This document shows, one piece after another, positions 16,976 through 23,626 of a stretch of 43,339 bases of DNA. Each line of letters starts with the position of its first letter. The stretch's first letter is position 1. The DNA comes from Candidatus Doudnabacteria bacterium RIFCSPHIGHO2_01_FULL_46_14 (GTDB lineage Bacteria > Patescibacteriota > Doudnabacteria > UBA920 > 2-01-FULL-46-14). A program made the translations under genes and the position numbers. The DNA lies in contig MFEK01000016.1 in assembly GCA_001779925.1 (NCBI GenBank), forward strand, positions 1 through 43,339. The letters run 5' to 3'. The notes under the pieces were generated by a model. That model saw only the letters and a program-made list of their open reading frames with translations, searched no databases and was not told where the DNA came from.

Positions 16976-18022
16976 CTAATCTCGGCAGGTGCCTGCAATC
17001 ACTTTTAGCCCAGTTCCGGCTGTGTCTATATAAACCTTATAAGCCACGTTTTCACGCCACATCTGAATGCATGAACCTGGGGTAGCAGAGCCTGTTTCTC
17101 CTGCCCGATTACCGCCGATTTGCACAGTGGTGGTGGACACTCCGGCCGGAGCCGCCACCCACAATGACCCGGCTGTGGTGGAAGCAGTGGTGGTTGCTAT
17201 GCCAATACTCGTTCCTGAGATAAAAACATTGGTGGCTGTGGTGTTGCCAATCACCTCGCTGTTTTGCAGGGTAAGATTGCCGGTAACGCTCAAGGCGCTG
17301 TCAATGGTCAGGGCGTTGGCGGCTGATCGGTAAACATCCACGTCACCGCCGATGACCAACGCGGTAGATGAAGCCGTGGCTCCTCTGATATCAAGCGCGC
17401 CATACGGCACGGCCGTGCCGATCCCAATTTCGTTCTCATTGGCATTGACCACAAACGTATCGGTATCCACGACTAAACCGCCTCGCTGCGTGGTCGAGGC
17501 CGTGGCACCGGAGCTGTCAATCACGAAATGATTAGTGCCTGCATTCTGCAGAATAAAAGCCGTGGTCGAAGAAATGTTCATAAGCAATCCTCCGGCGCCA
17601 GTGAAACCGCTTAAGAACGCGTTGGATGAGTTATTGATTTGCAAGAGGTTTTGAGCTTGTGAAGCAGCGCCGGTTATGAGCAAGCCACGCGATCCTGAAC
17701 CGCCGGTGGTAATCGAGGTAGTGGCAGTCAGAGTAAATCCTGATCCACTAGACGTAGTATCAAAGGCAAAGATATTGGTGCCCGAGCCGTTTTGGAGGAG
17801 GAACGCTGTTGTCGAAGAAACATTGAACAATGCCCCATCAGTGCTGTACAGATCAGCAGACAGACTAGTCGCTCCCGTGACGCTTAATGTCCCGTCAGTC
17901 GCGATATTCAAATTTAGGGTTGTTACAGCTTTGGCTATGGTAAAAGCCAAAAGCAGAAATAGTAATGAGGCAATAACCTGACCCAACAGGTTCTGCCTTA
18001 CAAAGGCAATCGTCTTTCTCAT
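16976..18022 (-). CDS. Secreted Ser/Thr/Gly-rich beta-repeat protein, fibre-like
   Basis: 348 residues. A long N-terminal signal or anchor (about 14-34, VIASLLFLLLAFTIAKAV) is followed by repeating short strands with the recurring phrase SSTTAFLLQNGSGTNIFAFDT, seen about three times in variants, and GIGTAVPYGALDIRGATAS, a phrase type typical of trimeric fibre and tail-fibre-like beta-helical proteins in CPR genomes. The C-terminus has two cysteines (GSCIQMW and GTCRD) that may bridge. It is first gene of a two-gene operon with 15692-16951. Adhesion or a surface fibre is inferred. No phage genes are near, so a prophage origin is not supported. Confidence 0.8.
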   Translation of the reverse strand: MRKTIAFVRQNLLGQVIASLLFLLLAFTIAKAVTTLNLNIATDGTLSVTGATSLSADLYSTDGALFNVSSTTAFLLQNGSGTNIFAFDTTSSGSGFTLTATTSITTGGSGSRGLLITGAASQAQNLLQINNSSNAFLSGFTGAGGLLMNISSTTAFILQNAGTNHFVIDSSGATASTTQRGGLVVDTDTFVVNANENEIGIGTAVPYGALDIRGATASSTALVIGGDVDVYRSAANALTIDSALSVTGNLTLQNSEVIGNTTATNVFISGTSIGIATTTASTTAGSLWVAAPAGVSTTTVQIGGNRAGETGSATPGSCIQMWRENVAYKVYIDTAGTGLKVIAGTCRD

Positions 18023-18088
18023 ATTTATTTGGTGTTTTTTAAATTAATTAAATTTTTTATTTCTATAGCTGACCTATATCTCACTTAT

Positions 18089-18117
18089 ATTAGATATCAT
18101 TGTGGAATAAATGTCAA
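18089..18117 (-). promoter_or_regulatory. Candidate promoter of the surface-protein operon
   Basis: Minus-strand TTGACA (complement of 18112-18117), 17-nt spacer, TCTAAT (complement of 18089-18094). The -10 box is not ideal. The leader would be about 60 nt before the ATG at 18022. Confidence 0.45.
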
Positions 18118-18162
18118 TAACCTGTGGATAAAACAAAAAAAATCTGATAAAATCGAGTAGTT

Positions 18163-19596
18163 ATGAGAAATTTCCCGATTCTAAAACGCAAAATCAATGG
18201 CCAGCGTCTGGTCTATCTTGACAATGCTTCGACAACCCAAAAACCAGAAATTGTGCTTGGAGCGATGGATAATTTTTACCGCAACCACAATGCCAACATC
18301 CACCGCGGGATTCATACCCTGTCGCAGGAAGCGACTGAGCTGTACGAAGGGACGCGGGATAAAGTTCAGAAATTTATAAACGCTAAGAATCGCGAAGAAA
18401 TAATCTTTACCAGCGGAGCGACAGAGGCCATCAATCTCGTGGTCTGGACCTGGGGACATGAGAATATCCATGCCGGCGACGAGATTCTACTTTCCGAAGC
18501 AGAACATCACAGCAACCTCGTGCCTTGGCAGATTCTCGCCAAAAAGAAACGCGCCAAGCTGAAATTTATTCCAGTGATTTCACCCCCGCCTTTATCCTCC
18601 CCCCTCAAGCCTACCCCAAAACCGAGTACGCTTTTGGGGGACCCCGGCAAGGGGGAGGAACCCCCCTCCCTTGAGGGGAGGGGTAAGGGGAGGGTGGGGA
18701 CTTTAGATTTATCAAAATTAGACAAACTCATCACTAGTCGCACAAAGATTGTCTCCACAGCTCACGCCTCGAATGTTCTCGGCACTGTAAATCCTATCGA
18801 AGAAATCATCCGCGCCGCACACAAGGTTGGCGCCATGGTACTTATTGACGGCGCGCAAGCCGGCGGGCACATTCCCATCAATGTTCAAAAATTGAACTGT
18901 GATTTTTACGTTCTTTCGGGACATAAAATGTACGGACCAACAGGCGTGGGCGTGCTGTATGGCAAAAAAGAATTGTTAAGTTTGATGCCGCCGTATCAAG
19001 CCGGAGGACATATGATTCGCAAAGTCGAACTAGAATCCAGCACTTGGGCTGACCTGCCGCACCGCTTCGAAGCCGGTACAGCAAATATTGCGGAAGCAAT
19101 CGGCCTCGGCGCAGCTATAGACTTTTTAACTCTCATTCATAACTCCCCTAACCCCTCTTATCTTAAGAGGGGGACAAATACACGGACTCTCCCCCTTAAA
19201 TTAAGGGGGAGATGGAGGGGGTTATTGAAATATGAATCAGAACTTACTGCCTACGCCCTCAAACAAATGCAAAAAATTCGCGGGATTGAGATCTACGGCC
19301 CCCAAAACAACAAAGACCGCATTGGGGTCATTAGCTTTAATTTAAAAAAAATCCCTCCCCATGACCTTGCCTCGATTCTCGACAGCCGCGGCATTGCCAT
19401 CCGCACCGGCCACCACTGCGCCATGCCTTTGCATGATAAATTGGGAATTGAATCATCTGCGCGCATCAGCCTCGGCATTTACAATACGAAAAAAAATATT
19501 GATGCATTTATTAATGGATTAAAATACGCCCAGCGTATTCTTTCTCCCCCTCGTGAGGGGGAGATTAAGAGGGGGTCGCGGAGCAAAAATACATGA
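18163..19596 (+). CDS. sufS: Cysteine desulfurase SufS, with in-frame repeat insertions
   Basis: 477 residues, against about 406 for the family. The PLP fold is complete: N-terminal YLDNASTTQKP, AEHHSN, DGAQAGGHIP, PLP lysine K255 in SGHKMYGPTG, and the sulfur-accepting C419 in RTGHHCAMP. Two stretches interrupt conserved sequence: residues about 140-179 (DNA 18580-18701) and about 326-353 (DNA 19141-19223), both made of dispersed palindromic elements, and the last 18 residues also come from an element. Removing the two internal inserts gives about 409 residues, the family length. Both inserts keep frame, so the enzyme is probably active. SufS passes persulfide sulfur to SufU downstream. The first insert follows a beta strand before LDKLI, the second precedes a surface helix. 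Confidence 0.95.
   Translation: MRNFPILKRKINGQRLVYLDNASTTQKPEIVLGAMDNFYRNHNANIHRGIHTLSQEATELYEGTRDKVQKFINAKNREEIIFTSGATEAINLVVWTWGHENIHAGDEILLSEAEHHSNLVPWQILAKKKRAKLKFIPVISPPPLSSPLKPTPKPSTLLGDPGKGEEPPSLEGRGKGRVGTLDLSKLDKLITSRTKIVSTAHASNVLGTVNPIEEIIRAAHKVGAMVLIDGAQAGGHIPINVQKLNCDFYVLSGHKMYGPTGVGVLYGKKELLSLMPPYQAGGHMIRKVELESSTWADLPHRFEAGTANIAEAIGLGAAIDFLTLIHNSPNPSYLKRGTNTRTLPLKLRGRWRGLLKYESELTAYALKQMQKIRGIEIYGPQNNKDRIGVISFNLKKIPPHDLASILDSRGIAIRTGHHCAMPLHDKLGIESSARISLGIYNTKKNIDAFINGLKYAQRILSPPREGEIKRGSRSKNT
18580..18701. repeat. Composite palindromic element inside sufS, insert 1
   Basis: CACCCCCGCCTTTATCCTCC followed by CCCTCAAGCCTACCCC, hairpin module K (18614-18639), GACCCCGGCAAGGGGGAGG and a CTC-rich end (CCCCTCCCTTGAGGGGAGGGG). 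It shares its left block and module K almost base for base with 21262-21345 in rluD. About 40 codons, in frame. Confidence 0.85.
19141..19223. repeat. CTC-rich double-hairpin element inside sufS, insert 2
   Basis: Begins AACTCCCCTAACCCCTC and ends GATGGAGGGGGTTA. Two internal hairpins: CCCCTCTTA...TAAGAGGGG and CTCCCCCTTA...TAAGGGGGAG. About 28 codons in frame. Confidence 0.85.
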
Positions 19597-19633
19597 CCTC
19601 CCCTAACCCCTCCTCATGAGGAGGGGAATAATA
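19545..19633. repeat. Double CTC-rich element at the sufS/sufU boundary
   Basis: CTCCCCCTCGTGAGGGGGAG hairpin at the end of sufS, then CCCCTAACCCCTCCTCATGAGGAGGGG. The first part codes for the last residues of SufS (LSPPREGEIKRG) and the second carries the Shine-Dalgarno of sufU. Confidence 0.8.
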
Positions 19634-19635
19634 CC

Positions 19636-20034
19636 ATGACCCAGCACTATTCTGAAACAATTAAACAACACTATCATCATCCGCTTAATAGCGGCAAATT
19701 GGACAATGCCGATTTTGTTGCCGAGCAGGTCAATCCCTTGTGCGGCGATGAAACGAAAGTTTACATAAAATTCATAATTGTGGAAAATTCCCGCGGCCGC
19801 GGGAATTTTCCACAATCGGATTTAGTAATTCAGGACATCTCTCACGAAACCCGTGGCTGTATGATCTGCGTGGCCAGTGCTTCCGCTGTTTCCGAATACG
19901 CCCGCGGCAAAAAACTTTCCGAAATCAAAAAGCTTGGAATAAAGCAAATCTCCAAGCTTTTAAATGTGCAGATTAGCTCCGCCCGCGCTTCCTGCGCTAA
20001 TTTGATCCATGCAGCGCTGAAAAAACTAGGTTAA
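19636..20034 (+). CDS. sufU: Iron-sulfur cluster scaffold SufU/IscU-like, with palindromic insertion
   Basis: 132 residues. Ligands: C36 in NPLCGDE with D38, C75 in [11 protein letters not shown] and C120 in RASCANLIH. SufU of Bacillus and IscU have 25-26 residues between the first two cysteines; here there are 39. The extra 13 residues coincide with a 40-nt perfect palindrome (19777-19816) encoding about residues 48-60 ([13 protein letters not shown]). The gene lacks the roughly 19-residue SufU-specific insertion between the second and third cysteines, so by length it is IscU-like, but the sufS context supports the SufU role. The ribosome site is GAGGAGGGG of the preceding element. Its 3' end overlaps the convergent pilin gene by 4 nt. 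Confidence 0.92.
   Translation: MTQHYSETIKQHYHHPLNSGKLDNADFVAEQVNPLCGDETKVYIKFIIVENSRGRGNFPQSDLVIQDISHETRGCMICVASASAVSEYARGKKLSEIKKLGIKQISKLLNVQISSARASCANLIHAALKKLG
19777..19816. repeat. 40-nt perfect palindrome inside sufU
   Basis: The left half ATTGTGGAAAATTCCCGCGG is exactly complementary to the right half; there is no loop spacer, and symmetry stops at 19776/19817. It codes in frame for about 13 residues. Confidence 0.9.
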
Positions 20035-20507
20035 CTGCCAATCCAATAATGATTAGGCCCGCCCTGAGAACAGTTTGGGTGATTATTCATGGGCACGGCT
20101 AGGGGATTTTCCAAATTAGCATACAAAACAAAATTTCGTCCGTTATTGTAAGTGCAATAGATATAAATATGACAATTTGGAGTTACCTGGCAATTTAGCA
20201 AATCAATATTCTGCGGATCTACCGGCATTCTGGAAACGTATTGTGCGGGCAGCATGTTAAACCAGCCAGCCCAAGTGCTGGCGTTGCAATTCACAGCTGG
20301 ATCAATCCCGTTGCAGGTTGGGTAAGTATTGTTTTCATTGAAATATAGATTCAAGGCCGTGGTTAGCTGCCGCAAATCCCCAATGCGACGCGCATCGCGC
20401 GCTTTGGATCTGGCGCTATTGAGAGCCACGAGCACTCCTGACGCCAGGAGGCCGATGATGGAAATGACAACCAACAGCTCAATTAGCGTGAACCCGCGTT
20501 TTTTCAT
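20031..20507 (-). CDS. Type IV pilin-like protein
   Basis: 158 residues. Class III prepilin signal MKKRG^[26 protein letters not shown], with cleavage after Gly and Glu at +5. The globular domain has several cysteines (TCNG, VNCNAS, LLNCQ, PNCH, YCTY, NCSQ), likely paired outside the cell. The N-helix followed by [28 protein letters not shown] is typical of CPR pilins. It overlaps rplS by 29 nt at its start and sufU by 4 nt at its end. It probably joins the same pilus as the pilin at 9727-10209. Confidence 0.9.
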   Translation of the reverse strand: MKKRGFTLIELLVVISIIGLLASGVLVALNSARSKARDARRIGDLRQLTTALNLYFNENNTYPTCNGIDPAVNCNASTWAGWFNMLPAQYVSRMPVDPQNIDLLNCQVTPNCHIYIYCTYNNGRNFVLYANLENPLAVPMNNHPNCSQGGPNHYWIGS

Positions 20508-20880
20508 TACTTTTTATTTCTCTGGTTTTTGCTTCTTTGCCTTCGCGGGTGTAGTAGAGTTTAGATTTGCGGGCAACCGAGTTTTTCACAACCTCAATTT
20601 TCGCGATGGTTGGAGAGTGCATTGGAAACACGCGTTCCACGCCCACGCCGGAAGCAATCTTTCTTACGGTAAAGGTCGCATTGATGCCAGAACCGTGTTT
20701 GACCGCAATGATCTGCCCATCAAACATCTGCACGCGGTCGCGATAGCCGGTGACCGTGCCTTTTTTTGGATCCACGATCGGCTCTTTGATTTTCTGGTGC
20801 ACGCGAACAGACTGACCACTGCGTAGCTGCGGCAGATCGGTTTTCAAAACGTCTTTAGAAATTTCTTTAATGTAAGGCAT
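20479..20880 (-). CDS. rplS: Large ribosomal subunit protein bL19
   Basis: 133 residues. Family motifs: [48 protein letters not shown] and the basic [12 protein letters not shown]. It contacts 16S and 23S rRNA at the subunit interface. The C-terminal extension after YYTREGK is longer than usual and runs into the pilin gene (29-nt overlap). The order rpsP-khpA-trmD-rplS is the usual one, here with rluD between trmD and rplS. Confidence 0.97.
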   Translation of the reverse strand: MPYIKEISKDVLKTDLPQLRSGQSVRVHQKIKEPIVDPKKGTVTGYRDRVQMFDGQIIAVKHGSGINATFTVRKIASGVGVERVFPMHSPTIAKIEVVKNSVARKSKLYYTREGKEAKTREIKSNEKTRVHAN

Positions 20881-20921
20881 GTTGTTTGAATATTGAATTT
20901 CGAATTTTGAATCTCGATATT

Positions 20922-21836
20922 CTATATTCCATTTTCGAGATTCATTAAAACTTTTTTCAGGTCCTCGGGCAAATCGGATGATATTTCAATCCACGTTCCG
21001 TCGGGAAGTTTGAACTCCAGTTTTGACGCGTGGAGGAATTGTCGGCCGAGAATTGCGCTTAGCTTCTGCGATTCCGGCTTGCCGTAAAGATCATCGCCCA
21101 TTACCGAATGTTTCTCGGAGGTCATATGCACACGAATCTGGTGTGTACGCCCCGAATGCAATTTTACCCTAACCAGAGTGAATTCGTCAACCCCGTTAGA
21201 AATCGCGCCCGCGCTTGCGCGCCCAGAAGGCCTTTGGGGCGGGCTATTTCTAACGGGGTCAACACCCCCACCTTTATCCTCCCCCCTCAAGCCCACCCCA
21301 AAAGCGAGTACGCTTTCGGGGGACCCCGGCAAGGGGGAGGAATTCCCCTCCCTTGCCGTGCCCGCCGAAGCTTCACGCGTAGGCTGGGAGGGGAGGGGTT
21401 GGGGGAGGGTGAAGTATTTTAGGGGCCAGTATTCTGTCTTGGAAGCACGGCCCTTTTTATCCACTCTCACCCGGCTCTGGCCCTCATGACCGATTTTGGA
21501 AAGCGGTTTGTCGATCATCCCATGTTTTTCTATGCGGCCGTAAACCAAAGCTTGATATTCTTTGCTGATATTGCGCGAATGAAATAAATCTTTTAAGAAT
21601 TCGAACCCTGCCGCGGTTTTTGCCAGGATCAGGAGACCTGAGGTCTGTTTGTCGAGACGGTGCACTATGCCAGGGCGATCCGGGTCCCCGACTGTTTTCG
21701 CCTCAGGATATTTTTCCAAAAACCAAGTCAGTACAGAATCCTCTTTGGTCTGGACACGGGTTGAATACACCGGCATGCCAGCCGGTTTATTAACAATAAC
21801 CATATCATCATTCTCGTATTCGATCTGAATTTTCAT
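20922..21836 (-). CDS. rluD: RluD-type pseudouridine synthase with a large in-frame repeat insertion
   Basis: 304 residues, with no N-terminal S4 domain. Motif I is VNKPAGMPVY and motif II is GIVHRLDKQTSGLLILAKT with the catalytic Asp; YQALVYGRI and HSGRTHQIRVHM complete the active site. Residues about 141-217 (from after WPLKYF to before FTLVRV) are low-complexity, Pro/Gly/Ser-rich, and come from two nested elements (21187-21415). Without them the protein would be about 228 residues. It is probably a 23S rRNA (or tRNA) pseudouridine synthase; position specificity cannot be given. The ribosome site GGAGAGGAG belongs to the element at 21843-21898. The insert lies in a loop between two strands and stays in frame. 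Confidence 0.93.
   Translation of the reverse strand: MKIQIEYENDDMVIVNKPAGMPVYSTRVQTKEDSVLTWFLEKYPEAKTVGDPDRPGIVHRLDKQTSGLLILAKTAAGFEFLKDLFHSRNISKEYQALVYGRIEKHGMIDKPLSKIGHEGQSRVRVDKKGRASKTEYWPLKYFTLPQPLPSQPTREASAGTAREGNSSPLPGSPESVLAFGVGLRGEDKGGGVDPVRNSPPQRPSGRASAGAISNGVDEFTLVRVKLHSGRTHQIRVHMTSEKHSVMGDDLYGKPESQKLSAILGRQFLHASKLEFKLPDGTWIEISSDLPEDLKKVLMNLENGI
21187..21263. repeat. Inverted-repeat module V inside rluD with possible target duplication
   Basis: Perfect 13-bp arms CCCCGTTAGAAAT (21191-21203) and ATTTCTAACGGGG (21246-21258) around a GC-rich core containing GCGCCCGCGCTTGCGCGC. TCAAC borders both sides (21187-21191 and 21259-21263), as a 5-bp target duplication would. Confidence 0.75.
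21262..21415. repeat. Composite palindromic element inside rluD (block, module K, module B)
   Basis: Begins ACACCCCCACCTTTATCCTC, like sufS insert 1, then module K (21296-21321), GACCCCGGCAAGGGGGAGG, then module B (TTGCCGTGCCCGCCGAAGCT) and a CTC-rich end near 21415. About 50 codons in frame. Confidence 0.85.
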
Positions 21837-21842
21837 AAAGCA

Positions 21843-21898
21843 ACTCCTCTCCTTTTCTTCCTCTCCTCTTGCAAGAGGAGAGGATTGAGGTGAGGAGT
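21843..21898. repeat. Nested palindromic element between rluD and trmD
   Basis: Inner perfect palindrome CCTCTCCTCTTG/CAAGAGGAGAGG with outer AACTCCTC/GAGGAGTT arms. Its minus-strand end GGAGAGGAG serves as the rluD Shine-Dalgarno. Confidence 0.75.
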
Positions 21899-21901
21899 TT
21901 C

Positions 21902-22567
21902 CTAAATTATATCTTTGCTATTCGCTCTTCGCCATTCTCTAATCTTTGCGTGATTCCCGGACAGCAGCACCTTGGGCACTCTTCTGACTTTTCCGCCGAT
22001 TTTAATAGCTTCCGGCCGGGTGTAATGAGGATGTTCGAGGAGGCCATCAGCAAACGATTCATTTAAGACTGATTCTTTTTTGCCGACCGCGCCAGGCAAA
22101 AGCCGCGTTACAGCTTCCATAACCACCATGGCTGGCACCTCGCCGCCGAACAAAACATAGTTGCCAATGGAAATTTCCTCATCAGCAATATGCTCGGCCA
22201 CCCGGTCATCAATACCTTCGTAGCGCCCGCATATAAGAATCAGCTGATCCAGCTTCGACCATTTCTTTGCTGTGGCCTGGTCGAATTTTTTCCCCTTTGC
22301 GGAAAAAAGAATTATCTTAGTTCTGCGTTTTGAGTTTTGAGCTTTGAGTTTCTTCACTGCCTTCATGATCGGCTCCGCCATCATCACCATTCCCGCCCCT
22401 CCCCCATACGGCCTTCCGTCTACGGTCTGGTGATTATCTTTTGTCCATTTGCGCAAGTTGTGCGCGGTAATTTTGATGATCTTTTTTTTAATGGCGCGCG
22501 CAATCAACGCTTCGCTCGTGAAGCTGTTAAAAAAATCAGGAAAGATTGTGATTATATCGAAGCGCAT
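21902..22567 (-). CDS. trmD: tRNA (guanine-N1)-methyltransferase TrmD
   Basis: 221 residues, near the family minimum. The N-terminus is MRFDIITIFPDFFNSF; the trefoil-knot SAM site is LILICGRYEGIDDRV with DEEISIGNYVLFGGEVPAMV, then HYTRPEAIKIGGK. It methylates G37 of tRNAs reading CNN codons and so prevents +1 frameshifting. The C-terminus (HAKIREWRRANSKDII) is short, and its DNA (GCTATTCGCTCTTCGCC) resembles the TTCG-type repeats. A segment with AAACTCAAAGCTCAAAACTC (encoding KKLKAQNSKRR) is low-complexity. Confidence 0.96.
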   Translation of the reverse strand: MRFDIITIFPDFFNSFTSEALIARAIKKKIIKITAHNLRKWTKDNHQTVDGRPYGGGAGMVMMAEPIMKAVKKLKAQNSKRRTKIILFSAKGKKFDQATAKKWSKLDQLILICGRYEGIDDRVAEHIADEEISIGNYVLFGGEVPAMVVMEAVTRLLPGAVGKKESVLNESFADGLLEHPHYTRPEAIKIGGKVRRVPKVLLSGNHAKIREWRRANSKDII

Positions 22568-22617
22568 GGGCTAGTAGTAAGTTCGCGTACTTACAACTTG
22601 ATTGTATCATAAACAAA

Positions 22618-22634
22618 CCCCGGAATTACCGGGG
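22618..22634 (-). terminator. Hairpin after khpA, possible terminator
   Basis: CCCCGG-AATTA-CCGGGG, 6-bp perfect stem, followed on the minus strand by TTTGTTT. It lies between khpA and trmD and may separate transcripts or attenuate readthrough. Confidence 0.55.
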
Positions 22635-22660
22635 TAGTGTTTTGTTGAAAATAGATTGAA

Positions 22661-22999
22661 TTACAGTTTAAAATCTTCCATCGCGTCCGGGGCTTCCTCA
22701 GCTGCGCCGGAGGCAGCCATTGCTGACTGCGGTCTCGGGTTTGGACCGCGGCCCCCTTCGGGCTCAACGATCTTGAGGTTAACGCGGGCTTTGTGCTTGG
22801 CGCCGACTACTCTCAAAAGAGTGCGAAGTGCTTTGGCAGTCTGACCCTGGCGGCCGATGACCTGACCCATGTCCTCGGGGCTGAGATGAAGGCTGATGAG
22901 AACTCCCATTTCGTCAACCGTACGATCGGATTTCACTGCTTCAGGATGATCAACCAGTGATTTTACGACGAACTCTACGAACTCTTGGTCTTTTTCCAT
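22661..22999 (-). CDS. khpA: KH-domain RNA-binding protein KhpA
   Basis: 112 residues. The KH core includes the GxxG loop in MGQVIGRQGQTAKALRTLL, preceded by EFVEFVVKSLVDHPEAV typical of the YlqC/KhpA family. A disordered Pro/Gly/Ala tail of about 30 residues (GGRGPNPRPQS) follows and is longer than usual. KhpA dimerises or pairs with KhpB to bind sRNAs and mRNAs, affecting cell division and elongation. The gene sits after rpsP in its normal place, with its own candidate promoter (23108-23136). Confidence 0.93.
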   Translation of the reverse strand: MEKDQEFVEFVVKSLVDHPEAVKSDRTVDEMGVLISLHLSPEDMGQVIGRQGQTAKALRTLLRVVGAKHKARVNLKIVEPEGGRGPNPRPQSAMAASGAAEEAPDAMEDFKL

Positions 23000-23107
23000 T
23001 TAGGATTTTACCCGCCGATGAGGCGGGTCCTTATCTACTTGACTGATTAATTGTGTACCAGATTTTCGACAGCTCTGGTCCCGCCATTGGCAGGATAAAC
23101 TAAAAAT

Positions 23108-23136
23108 ACGTTATCAGATTTAGCTAAAAATGTCAA
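23108..23136 (-). promoter_or_regulatory. Candidate promoter upstream of khpA
   Basis: Minus-strand TTGACA (complement of 23131-23136), 17-nt spacer and TAACGT (complement of 23108-23113), preceded by TGA. The -10 is weak. It would separate khpA from rpsP. Confidence 0.4.
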
Positions 23137-23155
23137 TCTGGAATTCATAAACAAT

Positions 23156-23177
23156 AAATCCCCTGGGGAGGGGATTT
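23156..23177 (-). terminator. Terminator of rpsP
   Basis: AAATCCCC-TGGGGA-GGGGATTT, 8-bp perfect stem overlapping the last base of the rpsP stop codon, with a TTATTG tail on the minus strand. Confidence 0.65.
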
Positions 23178-23575
23178 TATGCGGCTACTGTGCCCGCCGT
23201 AGCCTCTGGCGAAGGCTGGGGCTCCTCTGCTTTTGGCTCTGCGGCTGTGGCGGGCGCTGTCTCAGCCTTCGTTGCCGGAACGGCGGCTGCCTGCGGCTCA
23301 GCAGGTTTCCGTCGCGGCTGCCAAGCATGGACCTTTTTAGCGTCAATAAGTTTCTTGGTCACAAATAGATTGTGCACGGTCGGGGAAAGCTCTGTGTGTC
23401 TCTCCAGCCAATATTTCACGCGCTCTTCCTTTACTGTAAACTCTTTGTTACGCGGATTATAAAGACCAAGCTGTTCTACGGTCTTCTTGGTAGCCGCTCG
23501 GTGTTTCTCGGCTAAAACAATCCGGTAAACCGGCTGGTTTTTCCTGCCCACTCGTTGTAATCTGATAGTTAACAT
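23177..23575 (-). CDS. rpsP: Small ribosomal subunit protein bS16 with a long Ala/Pro tail
   Basis: 132 residues against about 80-90 for the family. The core is MLTIRLQRVGRKNQPVYRIV...RAATKKTVEQLGLYNPR and KYWLERHTELSPTVHNLF. After about residue 85 comes a disordered Ala/Pro/Glu-rich tail of about 45 residues. Its end (QPSPEATAGTV) is coded by a module B repeat (23184-23222) that in rluD encodes the similar QPTREASAGTA in the same frame, so the tail end is probably repeat-derived. bS16 is needed for 30S assembly. The start ATG at 23575 is unambiguous. Confidence 0.96.
   Translation of the reverse strand: MLTIRLQRVGRKNQPVYRIVLAEKHRAATKKTVEQLGLYNPRNKEFTVKEERVKYWLERHTELSPTVHNLFVTKKLIDAKKVHAWQPRRKPAEPQAAAVPATKAETAPATAAEPKAEEPQPSPEATAGTVAA
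23184..23222. repeat. Module B repeat forming the 3' end of rpsP
   Basis: TGTGCCCGCCGTAGCCTCTG followed by GCGAAGGCTGGGG. Matches the elements at 21340-21395 and 41250-41290 (GTGCCCGCC...AGC...GCGAAGGCTGGG). Coding, in frame. Confidence 0.7.
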
Positions 23576-23626
23576 GGTTTATAGTCTACCAAGTTTAAAA
23601 ACACAAGTCAACCGCCAGGTAGCTGG

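Noticed and set aside
16976-18022. Prophage tail fibre
   Set aside because: The repeats are fibre-like, but no phage structural, lysis or integrase genes are near, and the gene has a signal peptide and its own operon partner.
18100-18160. Promoter for sufS
   Set aside because: A TGATAAAAT stretch near 18145 could be a -10, but no -35 at a suitable distance was found. sufS probably has a promoter here, but it cannot be placed.
18580-19633. CRISPR array
   Set aside because: The repeats are palindromic boxes with irregular spacing, in frame in genes, without regular unique spacers of equal length.
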